A stretch of 64,000 bases of DNA from the NCBI GenBank assembly GCA_949285905.1, contig CASDZV010000013.1, positions 25,433 through 89,432 of the forward strand, read 5' to 3'. The position numbers and the translations under genes were made by a program. This DNA comes from an uncultured Spirochaetales bacterium. Its GTDB lineage: Bacteria > Spirochaetota > Spirochaetia > Sphaerochaetales > Sphaerochaetaceae. This document shows, in pieces, positions 1 to 9,409 of the stretch; positions within the stretch are counted from its first letter, which is position 1; each line of letters opens with the position of its first letter. The notes under the pieces are model-generated. The model was not told where the DNA came from, searched no databases, and worked only from the letters and a program-made list of their open reading frames with translations.

Positions 1-409
1 TACCGGAACCATCCACAGGTTATGGAACCGCAGACAGTGCACTTTCTTCAATGGTGCATCAAATATCGCACAGGCTGGAGGCCTGGCTGCACTCTCTGAA
101 GAGGGAAGAAGGGAATGTCTTGGTCTTGTATCCTACTACAAGGAGAATGCAAGAATCATACTCAACGGAATGAAGGAGATAGGATTCGAATGCTATGGTG
201 GCACTGATAGTCCATACATCTGGATGCGGTGTCCCGACGGCCTTTCCAGCTGGGATTTCTTCGATTTCCTCCTTGAAAAAGCGCATGTAGCAGTTACTCC
301 AGGTTCAGGTTTCGGGAATGCAGGCGAAGGTTTTGTGCGGATTTCAGCATACGGACACAGGGAAGACACGGAGAAAGCTGTAGCCGCAATCAGGGAGAAC
401 GCAGGATGA
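1..409 (+). CDS. dapL: LL-diaminopimelate aminotransferase, C-terminal part
   Basis: The reading frame is open from the window edge (first full codon at base 2), so only about the last 135 residues are present. They match the end of LL-diaminopimelate aminotransferase, a PLP fold-type I enzyme that converts tetrahydrodipicolinate directly to LL-DAP. The visible family landmarks are the LWNRRQ-TFFNG segment near the start and the GSGFGNAGEGFVRIS segment with the substrate-binding arginine near the end. The stop codon overlaps the start of lysA by four bases (ATGA), so the two are translationally coupled. The context supports lysine/peptidoglycan precursor synthesis. The N-terminal two thirds lie outside the window. 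Confidence 0.9.
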   Translation, partial: TGTIHRLWNRRQCTFFNGASNIAQAGGLAALSEEGRRECLGLVSYYKENARIILNGMKEIGFECYGGTDSPYIWMRCPDGLSSWDFFDFLLEKAHVAVTPGSGFGNAGEGFVRISAYGHREDTEKAVAAIRENAG

Positions 410-1659
410 CAGAGAAGAAACTGCCGCTTGACAGCAATGAACTGAAAGCATTCGCTTTGAAGGTCGGGACGCCTTTCCACATCTATGATGGCAGAGCAAT
501 CCGCAGGAACGCAGAAGATATGAAAGCTGCATTTAGCTGGGCAGAGGGTTTCATCAATTACTTTGCGGTGAAAGCCCTCCCCAATATTGCAATACTCCGT
601 CTTCTGGCATCCCTTGGTTTTGGAGCGGACTGCTCATCCCTGCCTGAATTATTTCTCGCACGAGAAGCAGGATTTTCTCCAGAACGCACCATGTTCTCAT
701 CGAATGACACACCCGATGAGGAGTTTCTGGAAGCCTACAGGATAGGAGCCATCATCAATCTCGATGACGAGACGCATATCAGCGATGTAATACGTGTCTG
801 TGGCAGTCTCCCTGAAACAATTTCATTCCGCTACAATCCAGGACATGAAAGAACAGGGAATGCCATCATAGGCAATCCTGTGGAAGCAAAGTACGGTGTC
901 ACCCATGCACAGCTCTTCAGATGCTATGAGACAGCCCGGGATAAGGGTGTGAAGCATTTCTATCTTCATACAATGGTCGCCTCCAACGAACTCAACGAGG
1001 ATTACATCGTGGAAACAGCCAGAATGCTTTTCACGCTTGTCAATGAAATATGGGAAAAGACAGGTATAAGAATTGAGCAGATCGATTTGGGAGGAGGAAT
1101 AGGAATACCATACAGAGAGGAAGACACCGCAATATCATTCAATCATCTCTCTGACCGGATCCACGCACTATATGAAGAGATGCTTCCTCCTGTACTGCGA
1201 CCTCTCAGGCTCTCTTTCGAATGCGGACGCTGTATCACAGGGCCTTATGGATGGCTCATTGCGAAAGTGCTGCATGTAGCAGAGAAGTACAAAACATATG
1301 CAGGACTGGATGCTTCGATGGCGGATCTGATGCGGCCTGCAATTTATGGCGCGTACCATCACATAACGGTGCTTGGAAAGGAAAGCAAAAGAGCTGACCA
1401 TCTCTATGATGTCACAGGGTCACTTTGCGAGAACAACGACAAATTCGCTGTCGACAGAGCACTCCCAGAGCTTGAGAAAGGAGATATCATAGCCATTCAT
1501 GACACTGGTGCACATGGACACTCGATGGGATTCAATTACAATGCGAAGCTCCGCCATGCAGAGTATCTGATAGAAGATGACGGTATTTACCGCATCAGAC
1601 GCTCAGAGACATATGAAGACTATGTGCGCACGCTGCTCAGCACCCCAGAACGGGTCTGA
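406..1659 (+). CDS. lysA: diaminopimelate decarboxylase
   Basis: This 417-residue PLP enzyme of fold type III decarboxylates meso-diaminopimelate to L-lysine. The PLP lysine is K56 in the YFAVKALPN motif. A GGGIGIPY phosphate-binding loop lies near residue 225, and the second-subunit cysteine is in GSLCENND. The HDTGAHGHSM motif near the C-terminus is also typical. Length is normal for the family. The start ATG overlaps the dapL stop, so both are made from one transcript. The 3' end runs 23 bases into the oppositely oriented MATE gene, so the two transcripts converge with no terminator that I can see. A carboxynorspermidine decarboxylase is less likely given the dapL neighbour. Confidence 0.9.
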   Translation: MTEKKLPLDSNELKAFALKVGTPFHIYDGRAIRRNAEDMKAAFSWAEGFINYFAVKALPNIAILRLLASLGFGADCSSLPELFLAREAGFSPERTMFSSNDTPDEEFLEAYRIGAIINLDDETHISDVIRVCGSLPETISFRYNPGHERTGNAIIGNPVEAKYGVTHAQLFRCYETARDKGVKHFYLHTMVASNELNEDYIVETARMLFTLVNEIWEKTGIRIEQIDLGGGIGIPYREEDTAISFNHLSDRIHALYEEMLPPVLRPLRLSFECGRCITGPYGWLIAKVLHVAEKYKTYAGLDASMADLMRPAIYGAYHHITVLGKESKRADHLYDVTGSLCENNDKFAVDRALPELEKGDIIAIHDTGAHGHSMGFNYNAKLRHAEYLIEDDGIYRIRRSETYEDYVRTLLSTPERV

Positions 1660-2971
1660 GAAGCCGGAAGGAAACAGCAGCGGCAATAAGCTCCGAAATC
1701 CAGAATGCATGCCATACCCCTGTCACTCCCATAATCGCTGAAAGAATATACGAGAGCGGTATGATGATGACTACATAGCGAAGAAGGGATATCACAAGGG
1801 ATGGCAGGCCCTTTCCCAATCCTTCCAGAGCTCCGGAGGCTGCTACAGAAACAGAAGAAACAATAAAGCCGATGCTTATGATTCTCAAAGCCCGGGAACC
1901 TTCCATTACTGTCTCGGAAGATTCAGAAAACAACGATATGACTACATCTGGCAAGGCCAGTGATATCACAGTACCAGCAAGCATTATGAGAGCACACATC
2001 AGAAGAACAGCAAGGAAGATCTTCCTGACACGCACAGTCTCCCCTGCTCCATAATTATACCCTATAATCGGTCTCATGCCTTGCACAAAACCGCTTGCTG
2101 GCAGATACAGGAACGTCTGAAGCTTGTAGTAAATACCAAGTATCATGACGTATAGCGGTGAGAAGGCGGAGAGAATCGCATTCAGCGCAGCAATAAGAAC
2201 TGAAGGAAGTGCCATATTCAGAGTGGCAGGTATGCCGATGCCATAAAGGCGTCTTAAAAGAGCACTGGAAAGGGAAAGACTTTCAAGTCTGATTCTCACA
2301 TTCAACGGCCGGATCCGGGCAATTGCAGAATAAATCAGCAAAGCGGAAAGCTGACCAAGTCCCGTCGCAGTGGCAGCACCTTCAATCCCGAGTTCAGGGA
2401 ATGGTCCGATTCCAAAGATCAGGAGAGGATCAAGAATGATGTTCACAACACACCCTGTCATCAGAGCGGTCATTGAAACCTTCATTCTCCCCTCTGCCTG
2501 GAAAATCTTCTCCATGGTTATGCCGAGAACGTCTATTACAGTGAAGCCGAAAACTATGAAGCCATACCGCTCTCCATATGAGATAATTTCACCTTCTGTC
2601 GTAAATGCGGAAAGAAATGGCGAAATGACAGAAATTGTGATGGCAGTCAGCAGGATACCATGTATGAGTGCAAGCACAAGACCGAGTGTTGCAGCACAAT
2701 CTGCTTTCTTCTTTTCACCGGCACCGGAATAGAAAGCTATTACAGCATTGATGCCGACACCAAAACCGACAGCGACAGAATGAATGATGTTCTGGATCGG
2801 GAAAACAAGCGAAAGCGCAGTCATTGCCTCTTCGCTGATTCTAGCGACATAGAAGCTGTCAACAATGTTGTAAAGCGAGTTGACAAGCATCGAGATGACC
2901 ATAGGAACCGACATAGAGAAAACAAGAGGAAAAATCTTCTCAGTACGCATGAAATCTTCAGTTCTGTTCAT
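1637..2971 (-). CDS. MATE family multidrug/Na+ antiporter
   Basis: This 444-residue polytopic protein belongs to the MATE family. It has about twelve hydrophobic segments in two halves and the family's N-terminal pattern (PMVISMLVNSLYNIVDSFYVAR). It probably exports cationic or amphipathic compounds using a Na+ or H+ gradient. The substrate cannot be told from sequence. The ATG at 2971 is preceded by AGAGGA at good spacing. A second ATG seven codons later is possible. The gene stands alone: convergent with lysA and separated from the amino-acid ABC operon by that operon's terminator. Confidence 0.88.
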   Translation of the reverse strand: MNRTEDFMRTEKIFPLVFSMSVPMVISMLVNSLYNIVDSFYVARISEEAMTALSLVFPIQNIIHSVAVGFGVGINAVIAFYSGAGEKKKADCAATLGLVLALIHGILLTAITISVISPFLSAFTTEGEIISYGERYGFIVFGFTVIDVLGITMEKIFQAEGRMKVSMTALMTGCVVNIILDPLLIFGIGPFPELGIEGAATATGLGQLSALLIYSAIARIRPLNVRIRLESLSLSSALLRRLYGIGIPATLNMALPSVLIAALNAILSAFSPLYVMILGIYYKLQTFLYLPASGFVQGMRPIIGYNYGAGETVRVRKIFLAVLLMCALIMLAGTVISLALPDVVISLFSESSETVMEGSRALRIISIGFIVSSVSVAASGALEGLGKGLPSLVISLLRYVVIIIPLSYILSAIMGVTGVWHAFWISELIAAAVSFRLLRPVLGC

Positions 2972-3066
2972 TCAGTATCCTCTCTGTGGTGAAAGTGAGA
3001 GATTCCGGGGAAAGTCGGGATTTGTTTTCCGGTATGTTTTAGAGAAAAAGGCAGCTGCTGTCAACT

Positions 3067-3093
3067 GAAAAAGCCTCCGCCAGTGGCAGAGGC
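3067..3093 (-). terminator. intrinsic terminator of the amino-acid ABC operon
   Basis: On the minus strand a GCCTC/GAGGC stem, continued by GCC/GGC after one mismatch, is followed by five T. It lies 7 bases past the stop of the SBP-permease gene. Confidence 0.75.
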
Positions 3094-3099
3094 CGTTAA

Positions 3100-4605
3100 T
3101 CATTCTTCTTCTTTGATACCTTTGAGTATCTTATCTTTCTTCCTGCGCTTCGGGTCTATTGCATGCTCGAGCATGGTAACGACCTTAGTAAGCAAGGCAG
3201 AGATTACGAAATACATTATAGCAGTGACAATAAGCGGGAAGAATGCTTCATATGTACGGCTTCTGACGAGATCACTGATCTTTGTCAGATCAAGTACTGC
3301 GATATAACCGACAACGGAAGTCTCCTTTATGAGCGTGACAACTTCATTGCGGTAAATGGGCAGGAAATGCTGTGCTGCCTGTGGCAGGATTATCCTGAAA
3401 AAGCTCTGACTCTCAGAGTATCCGAGTGCTCTTGAAGCTTCTGTCTGACCTTTCCCTATCGCATTGCAGCCCACGCGGAGCATATCAATCATCGCACATG
3501 CGAACATAAGAGAGAATCCGACAACAGATACCCATGTACCACTCAGCCGTGAGGAACCGAATACAATGTAGTAGAGAATCATCAGCAGAAGAACAGTAGG
3601 CATTCCATGGATAAGCCACAGGAAGAAGTTCGTGATGGAATTGCTTACCTTCCCACCTTTCCTGCAGAGAAGATAGACAAGGAAGCCAAGGACAGTTCCG
3701 GCGATGATGGATGCAATTGTAATGAGCACTGTGATACCGGCACCCTGAACAAAGAGCTCCCAGCGCGACTCGCGTATGAATGTCTTATTGAAACTCTCTG
3801 CAAGCTTGGCAAAGAAACCGAGATCAGACTCTTCATCACCCAGTATCACCAGGCGGATCGGCGTCGTGTAATAGACATCGGAAAGCGTTCCTGTCTCATT
3901 GCGCTCAGCAGAGACGACGATGTTCATTCCAATATCATATTTTCCAGTCTCAACACCTGGCGCAATAGCCTCAAAAGGCACTTCATAAAATTCCGGTGTA
4001 TAACCATATGCACGTGCGAAACGGCAGATGAAGTCCACATCAAAACCTGAGACCTGACCATTACTTATAAATGAGAATGGCTCATAACCGCCTTCAACAG
4101 CTACAGATATCGTGCCATTCTCACCTGTAAAACCAGAGACATCGCATGTATCGTTCACTGGATCGAAATCTGCAATCCAGTAATCGTAGAGCTCATCCAG
4201 AAGACCATTATCCCAGCTTTCTGCGATGAAGGCATTGAGTTCACCAAGGAGTCTGTCCTGACGTTCATTGTTGCCGATGATACATGTAGCGTTGATATAC
4301 CCAGCAGGCTCCTCGATGACGGTAAGCTCCGGATGGTTTTTCTTCTGCACGCCGAAACTCACTTCCTCTATAAGATATGCATCAACCTTTCCTGACTGGA
4401 GAGCAAGAATCATATCGTTAGGCATCGTGTAGTACTGGAATGTCGTATCAGGCACGCGCGAACGGATCAGATCCTCGTAAAGCACAGCAGTCTGCACGCC
4501 GATATCCTTGCCGTTCAGATCCTCGATTGTCTTATACTGAGGCTCTGCAAAAAGCGAAATCGAGAGAACGAGAAGTGAAATAAGTAAAGCAGCTCTTTTC
4601 ATCAT
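3100..4605 (-). CDS. amino-acid ABC transporter, fused substrate-binding and permease protein
   Basis: This protein of about 501 residues fuses a periplasmic binding part to a HisM/GlnP-type permease. After a signal peptide, residues about 19-150 resemble lobe 2 of an SBP_bac_3 protein (YKTIEDLNGKDIGVQ start). Residues about 160-260 resemble lobe 1 (ISVAVEGGYEPFSF, then SGFDVDFICRFA). The order is therefore inverted compared with ordinary glutamine- or cystine-binding proteins. The permease follows from about residue 285, with several membrane segments and the EAA loop EASRALGYSESQSFFRIILPQA-like motif. The ATPase gene upstream overlaps it. The start was set at the ATG at 4605, next to the GGAGGAGG ribosome site that also encodes the end of the ATPase. 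The ATG at 4602 is equally possible. Polar amino acids are the likely substrate. Confidence 0.85.
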   Translation of the reverse strand: MMKRAALLISLLVLSISLFAEPQYKTIEDLNGKDIGVQTAVLYEDLIRSRVPDTTFQYYTMPNDMILALQSGKVDAYLIEEVSFGVQKKNHPELTVIEEPAGYINATCIIGNNERQDRLLGELNAFIAESWDNGLLDELYDYWIADFDPVNDTCDVSGFTGENGTISVAVEGGYEPFSFISNGQVSGFDVDFICRFARAYGYTPEFYEVPFEAIAPGVETGKYDIGMNIVVSAERNETGTLSDVYYTTPIRLVILGDEESDLGFFAKLAESFNKTFIRESRWELFVQGAGITVLITIASIIAGTVLGFLVYLLCRKGGKVSNSITNFFLWLIHGMPTVLLLMILYYIVFGSSRLSGTWVSVVGFSLMFACAMIDMLRVGCNAIGKGQTEASRALGYSESQSFFRIILPQAAQHFLPIYRNEVVTLIKETSVVGYIAVLDLTKISDLVRSRTYEAFFPLIVTAIMYFVISALLTKVVTMLEHAIDPKRRKKDKILKGIKEEE

Positions 4606-5714
4606 TCCTCCTCCGCCCATTTGAAGCGCAGAGCGATCAGATGCTCATAGCCCATCGGATCTGAGGTGATATCTTCCTGCTTGGATTCTGTTGTAGGCTC
4701 AGAGAGAAGATCCTGGAAAAGCTTGCTTCCAGATGTGTGGATATCGAACTTGTCTCCCTTATAGCAGATCAGCATTGACAGGATATCAAGCTTCTCAGAA
4801 TATTCGACTTTGACGAGGATATCAGGGTTCTCAGCATCAACTACGATGTTGTTTATACAGATTTCCTCGAATGCGAGCATCAGCTTGCTGAGACGCTCTG
4901 CCTCAATCAGGAGCTTCTCACCATATGCATTAAGCTCATCATTCATGGCCTCGACATCAAAATCAGCAGAGGCAATATGATATGTAAGCGATGACAGACG
5001 CTGGATAAAGCGCTTTGTGATCTCCTTCTGCGGATGCTCAAAAATCTGCTTGGGCGTACCCTCTTCGTAAATATAGCCATCGTACATGAAGATGATTCTG
5101 TTGGAGATCTTTCTGGCAAAATCCATCTCGTGCGTGACAATCATCATCGTCCTGCCGCTCTTTGCAAGCATCTTGATAACCGACTGGACCTCTCCGATCA
5201 TCGACGGATCAAGAGCTGATGTCGGCTCATCGAAGAGTATGATATCAGGATCCATAGCGAGAGTACGTGCAATCGCGATTCTCTGCTGCTGACCTCCGGA
5301 AAGCTCCTCTGGATAAGCAAATACCTTAGATGCAAGACCAACCTGCTGGAGAAGATACATTGCCTTGTCATAAGCTTCCTGCCTGCTTCTTCCCAGAAGC
5401 GTGATCTGAGGATTCATGATGTTCTCGATTATCGTGAGATGCCCGAACAGATTGAATGACTGAAACACCATTCCCATCTTCTTTCTGATCTCATTAAGAT
5501 TGCAGCCTTTTTCTGTAATGTCCTGACCATCGACAATAATGCTGCCTGATGTCGGTTCGGTAAGCATGTTGATACATCTTAGAAGGGTCGACTTACCGGT
5601 TCCGGAAGGTCCGATGATGGATATGACATCGCCATCATTAATAGTGATGTCTATGTCTTTCAGCGGGATAGTATCATCATCAAATACTTTTCTGAGGTGT
5701 CTAATCTCTATCAT
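4602..5714 (-). CDS. amino-acid ABC transporter ATP-binding protein with C-terminal extension
   Basis: Residues 1-235 form a normal GlnQ/HisP-type ATPase: Walker A GPSGTGKST at 35-43, signature LSGGQQQR at 138-145 and Walker B IILFDEPTSALD at 158-169. This family powers polar amino-acid uptake and fits the fused SBP-permease encoded just downstream. The protein is 370 residues long, about 125 longer than usual. The extra part (about 240-370) contains LAFEEICINNIV at 280-291 and a later CYKGDKFD. This resembles the N box and glycine-containing motif of RsbW-like GHKL anti-sigma kinases. That match is by eye only. The RBS AAGGGAGAGCA precedes the ATG. It is the first gene of a two-gene operon. 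Confidence 0.87.
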   Translation of the reverse strand: MIEIRHLRKVFDDDTIPLKDIDITINDGDVISIIGPSGTGKSTLLRCINMLTEPTSGSIIVDGQDITEKGCNLNEIRKKMGMVFQSFNLFGHLTIIENIMNPQITLLGRSRQEAYDKAMYLLQQVGLASKVFAYPEELSGGQQQRIAIARTLAMDPDIILFDEPTSALDPSMIGEVQSVIKMLAKSGRTMMIVTHEMDFARKISNRIIFMYDGYIYEEGTPKQIFEHPQKEITKRFIQRLSSLTYHIASADFDVEAMNDELNAYGEKLLIEAERLSKLMLAFEEICINNIVVDAENPDILVKVEYSEKLDILSMLICYKGDKFDIHTSGSKLFQDLLSEPTTESKQEDITSDPMGYEHLIALRFKWAEEE

Positions 5715-5747
5715 TGCTCTCCCTTAAACAATGCGTCCTTTTACAGA

Positions 5748-5759
5748 CTGAATATTCAG
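5748..5759. promoter_or_regulatory. 12-bp palindrome upstream of the amino-acid ABC operon
   Basis: CTGAATATTCAG is a perfect palindrome 34 bases upstream of the ATPase start. The position suits an operator, but no regulator is identified. The rest of the 5715-5925 gap is AT-rich and holds the promoter by inference, with nothing else I can identify. Confidence 0.3.
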
Positions 5760-5896
5760 CCCCATATTTTACGCCTCAATAGTAGAGAATACGCCCCCGT
5801 GTGCATAGTACTGAAAAGGCATATTTCCAAATAATTTCAATATTTTTTTGCCACATCGGCATATTTCCTTGCCTGTACATAAATTACTCAAGACAA

Positions 5897-5918
5897 GCCC
5901 TGAGACTCCGCTCAGAGC
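5897..5918 (-). terminator. possible weak terminator after beta-glucuronidase
   Basis: On the minus strand CTGAG and CTCAG pair around a six-base loop, extended by GC pairs after a mismatch. A T-rich but interrupted tail (TTGTCTTG) follows. It lies 8 bases past the uidA stop. Confidence 0.35.
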
Positions 5919-5925
5919 ATTTCTT

Positions 5926-7755
5926 TCATTTTCCCTCACTTTTGTAGTCTAGAGGCAAATTCTCCCATCTGCGCTTAAGAAGATATGCAGCATCTTTGGG
6001 CTGCCTGGAACGAGTGAAGATGCCTTTTTTGTTGCCATTGACGCGCATCAGGCCCTCTGTAGTCTGGAAATCAGCGAAATTCCATACCTGCTCTCCTTTG
6101 ACAAAACTGTAACTGTCAAAGACTCTGTGCAGCATCTCAAGCATCTCGCACTGATACTCCTGGGACCACATGACAGATGGTATCTTGTGTTCTGTGGACA
6201 GTGTGTCCGCGCCATACTCGGAGAAGATGAAAGGCTTTCCAAGATTGAGAGACTGCCATTCATCCATTTCCTTTCTGAAACGCTCCTCCGCTTCCGTTAT
6301 CTCGTAGCCACCAAGGATATACCAGCCATAATAGCGGTTAAGCGAGATGAAATCCGAAAGATGGTAGCATTTGCACTTAGTGGGACTTGAACTGACTTCC
6401 ATCGCAAATGTACGTGGCCTCTTCTGCACATCCAGATCTCTTGCAAGATCAAAGAGCGCAGTGAAATATGGAACACTGTTCTCATCTGTGGACTCTGGTT
6501 CATTAAGAAGACTCCACGCGATGACTGAAGGATGATTCTTGTCACGCTGAATCATCTCCTCTACAGCTTTGAGGTGTGCGTTCAGGAGAACTGGAGTCGT
6601 CGGCTTCGAGAAGAAGGAATGAGCACCTTTCCCAGTCCCCGCATCAAAAAAGTTGGTAAGGCTCTCGAAAAGACCTACAGCTGGAACCTCATCGATAATC
6701 AGGAAACCTTCCCTGTCCGCCATCCTGTACATCTCCTCATCATATGGGTAGTGCGAGGTGCGGAAGGAGTTAGCACCGATCCACTTCATCAGCTCGTAAT
6801 CACGTTTCATCACACCGAAACTGAAGCCACGGCCTGTGATTTCGTTGTCCTCATGCTTACCAAAACCTTTAAGATATACAGGAGAGCCATTGATGAGAAT
6901 CTCTGCTCCACGAATTCTCACCTCCCGGATTCCCACTGGTATAGAGTAAGTGTCGACAATCTCACCATTCTCTTTCTGTGTGATGACGGCTTCGTAAAGA
7001 TATGCATCCCTCACATTCCACAGATGCGGATTTTCCAGATGGATAACACCATCTTTTCCCTCTGCACTGGCAGCAAGAGCGCCATCCTCATCAAAGAGTT
7101 CAAGAAGAATGGAACCACTTCCGTCTGTCTTTATCGTATACGCGATGTCCGCAGAGGAAGCTGCTACTGAGAAGCTGAAATCAATGTCACTGATGCCACC
7201 ATCCGGAACAGCCATCAGATAAACAGAGCGCTGGAGACCGGAGTAATTGAAGAAGTCGAAATACGGCTTGTTCATCTTCCGTCCATTGGAAAGCGTGATG
7301 TTCATTCCGCACGGGATATTCGTCTCTGTAAGCTCATTGTTCACTTTGACGACAAGTCTGTTCACCCTGCCGTAATCAGATGAATCTGTAATATCGGCAA
7401 GAAATGGCAGGAAACCTCCTTCATGCTGAGCGATTTTCCTTCCATTGAGGAAGACCTCAGCCCTGTGAGTTGCCGCACCGAAGCGGATGAATACTTTCTT
7501 CCCTTTCATGGAAGAAGGTATCATTACATCAGTTTCATACCAGACATCACCTGCGAACTCCCTGATACTCTTATCTGTATAAAAATCCTGGAAGCTGGCA
7601 GGTACAGGAATCATGTCATGCCCGGGGATACCAGAAGCCCAGTTTCCTTCCATTCCTACGGAATCGAAATCAATGGCAAATTTCCACATTCCATCGAGCT
7701 TCATCGAGAAGCGTGTGGCTGTATTAAGCGGATAAAGCAATGAATAATCAAGCAT
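5926..7755 (-). CDS. uidA: beta-glucuronidase (GH2)
   Basis: This 609-residue enzyme follows E. coli GusA closely along its whole length. It has the N-terminal jelly-roll (VPASFQDFYTD, VWYETDVMIP), the HEGGFLPFLADIT loop, the IGANSFRTSHYPY barrel strand and the acid/base glutamate in NEPES. The nucleophile glutamate is in SEYGADT, and the C-terminal region has VWNFADF and the NKKG motif that binds the uronic acid carboxylate. It removes terminal beta-glucuronic acid. There is no signal peptide, so it acts in the cytoplasm. The ATG at 7755 was chosen because GGTGGAGGG precedes it. The longer frame starting at 7797 lacks such a site. Its neighbours (two-component system, sugar importer, heparinase-like lyases, GH88) point to degradation of glycosaminoglycan-like glycans. 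Confidence 0.93.
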   Translation of the reverse strand: MLDYSLLYPLNTATRFSMKLDGMWKFAIDFDSVGMEGNWASGIPGHDMIPVPASFQDFYTDKSIREFAGDVWYETDVMIPSSMKGKKVFIRFGAATHRAEVFLNGRKIAQHEGGFLPFLADITDSSDYGRVNRLVVKVNNELTETNIPCGMNITLSNGRKMNKPYFDFFNYSGLQRSVYLMAVPDGGISDIDFSFSVAASSADIAYTIKTDGSGSILLELFDEDGALAASAEGKDGVIHLENPHLWNVRDAYLYEAVITQKENGEIVDTYSIPVGIREVRIRGAEILINGSPVYLKGFGKHEDNEITGRGFSFGVMKRDYELMKWIGANSFRTSHYPYDEEMYRMADREGFLIIDEVPAVGLFESLTNFFDAGTGKGAHSFFSKPTTPVLLNAHLKAVEEMIQRDKNHPSVIAWSLLNEPESTDENSVPYFTALFDLARDLDVQKRPRTFAMEVSSSPTKCKCYHLSDFISLNRYYGWYILGGYEITEAEERFRKEMDEWQSLNLGKPFIFSEYGADTLSTEHKIPSVMWSQEYQCEMLEMLHRVFDSYSFVKGEQVWNFADFQTTEGLMRVNGNKKGIFTRSRQPKDAAYLLKRRWENLPLDYKSEGK

Positions 7756-7840
7756 AAGCCCTCCACCATGATTGTAGCACAGCTGGAAATGAATCATGTG
7801 CCTCTATCTATATATTAATTGATAATCCGAATGCGGAATA

Positions 7841-9409
7841 TTAATCACTGGAAATGATTTTACCATATTCAGAAGGAGGAATTCCTTCAACTTTACGGAA
7901 AACTTTGGAAAAGTAATAGATATTATTGAATCCAAGCGCAAGAGCTATATCAGCGATTCTGTCCTCACGCCCCTCCTGTATCATCTCCTTAGCTTTCTCA
8001 ACTTTCATCTTGTTGATGTAATCCACAAGACTTATACCCATGATGCGTTTAAAACTCTTTGACATATAACTGGGGGAGACACAGGCATAGTCCGCGACAT
8101 CACTGAGTGAAATCCGTTCCATTATATGTGTCATCACATACTCGCGCGCCCGGTCTGCAACGCCATTTCCAGCCCCACCCTTGCCTCCGAAGAGCATCAG
8201 GAGACTGTTCTCTGCATCATCTATGAAACTCAGTGCCTCCTGACGCTTCGTGATAAAATCCGCAGTCTCAAAAATCTCCTGAGAACATTCGTTTTTCAGC
8301 CCGATCGCAGCCAGCCCGCTTGAAATTGCAGAACACAAAGCGGAAACAGCAAACTCAAACTGACCCAGACTATGATCGGTGTCTTTCAATGCGACACGGA
8401 GGATTGAGAAACAGGCCCTCATTCCCACACTGTCTTTTTCCTTGATCGCGCTCTCGAGCTTCGGGAATACAGTATCAACATCAAGCTGTGCCGGACTGAG
8501 ATCAGATTCATCCTTGTCAAGATAATAAGCCATAAGCTTATGCTCGATGCTGTCCCGGGCGTTTCTGAGACTTTCACGGCCTGTCATCACTTCTGTCGCA
8601 AGCAGCATGGGCTTGAGACCTGTGACCATCGAGGAGGCTGAAACTATCCGGCTCTCTACACGCTGCACCACAGCCTGCCAGGTATCGGAAGAAAGAGATG
8701 GAATGAAGTACATGAATATCCCTTCTTTTCCCCCGACAGGCACAACGGGCCAGAAAGAATGGAAAAATGATGGCAGGACTTTGAGTATCACATCCTTTTC
8801 CCAATCATGGAGCTTCTTATAGTCATCGCGGTTCCACTGCGTATCCAGACTCGATTGAGGATAAGAGAAAGCAAAAGCTATGAAGGCATAAGAGGACAAA
8901 AGGCCTCTATCGCTGAGAAAAGTGCGTGTATCCTGGGTGATGTCCCGCATTATAAGAAGGTTTGAGATGATACTTGACATGTGGTTCTCATCATATCTGC
9001 CCCCCTGACTGATTCCACCTCTCCGCCTTTTGCTCTCCTCCTCCGCTTTCCCCAGCGCGTCCAGAAGTTTCCTCTCGTCAAGCTCTGTCTTCAGAAGATA
9101 ATCTGAAATCCCATAGCGGATTGCTTCCTTCGCAAGGCTGAACTCTGCGAGGCTTGTAAGGATGATGAAGACAATCTCTGGATACTCTTCGCTGCAGCGT
9201 CCCGCGAGAGCCAGACCATCAACAACAGGCATTCTGATATCTGTAATGACAATATCAGGATGCTCGGTCTCTATGATTTTATACGCTTCCTCTCCATTTG
9301 TGGCAGTACCGACAATCTCGGCATCAGCGTTTTCCCAGTTAATGAGATGACGTATGCCAGAGAGGATTATAGGTTCATCATCCGCAACAAGAACTCTATA
9401 CATCTTCAC
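7841..9409 (-). CDS. YesN-type response regulator with AraC DNA-binding domain
   Basis: This 522-residue regulator has an N-terminal receiver domain (VLVADDEPIILSGIRHLI; phosphoacceptor aspartate in DIVITDIRMPVVDG; conserved lysine in LLKTELDERK). A long middle part of unknown fold follows, then a C-terminal AraC-type double helix-turn-helix from about residue 420 (ISLSDVADYACVSPSYMSKSFKR and DIALALGFNNIYYFSKVFRK). Such proteins activate sugar-uptake operons when phosphorylated by a partner YesM-like kinase, which is encoded just upstream and overlaps by 14 bases. The divergent sugar ABC operon at 11248 is the probable target, and uidA downstream may be too. The inducer is unknown. Confidence 0.9.
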   Translation of the reverse strand: MKMYRVLVADDEPIILSGIRHLINWENADAEIVGTATNGEEAYKIIETEHPDIVITDIRMPVVDGLALAGRCSEEYPEIVFIILTSLAEFSLAKEAIRYGISDYLLKTELDERKLLDALGKAEEESKRRRGGISQGGRYDENHMSSIISNLLIMRDITQDTRTFLSDRGLLSSYAFIAFAFSYPQSSLDTQWNRDDYKKLHDWEKDVILKVLPSFFHSFWPVVPVGGKEGIFMYFIPSLSSDTWQAVVQRVESRIVSASSMVTGLKPMLLATEVMTGRESLRNARDSIEHKLMAYYLDKDESDLSPAQLDVDTVFPKLESAIKEKDSVGMRACFSILRVALKDTDHSLGQFEFAVSALCSAISSGLAAIGLKNECSQEIFETADFITKRQEALSFIDDAENSLLMLFGGKGGAGNGVADRAREYVMTHIMERISLSDVADYACVSPSYMSKSFKRIMGISLVDYINKMKVEKAKEMIQEGREDRIADIALALGFNNIYYFSKVFRKVEGIPPSEYGKIISSD

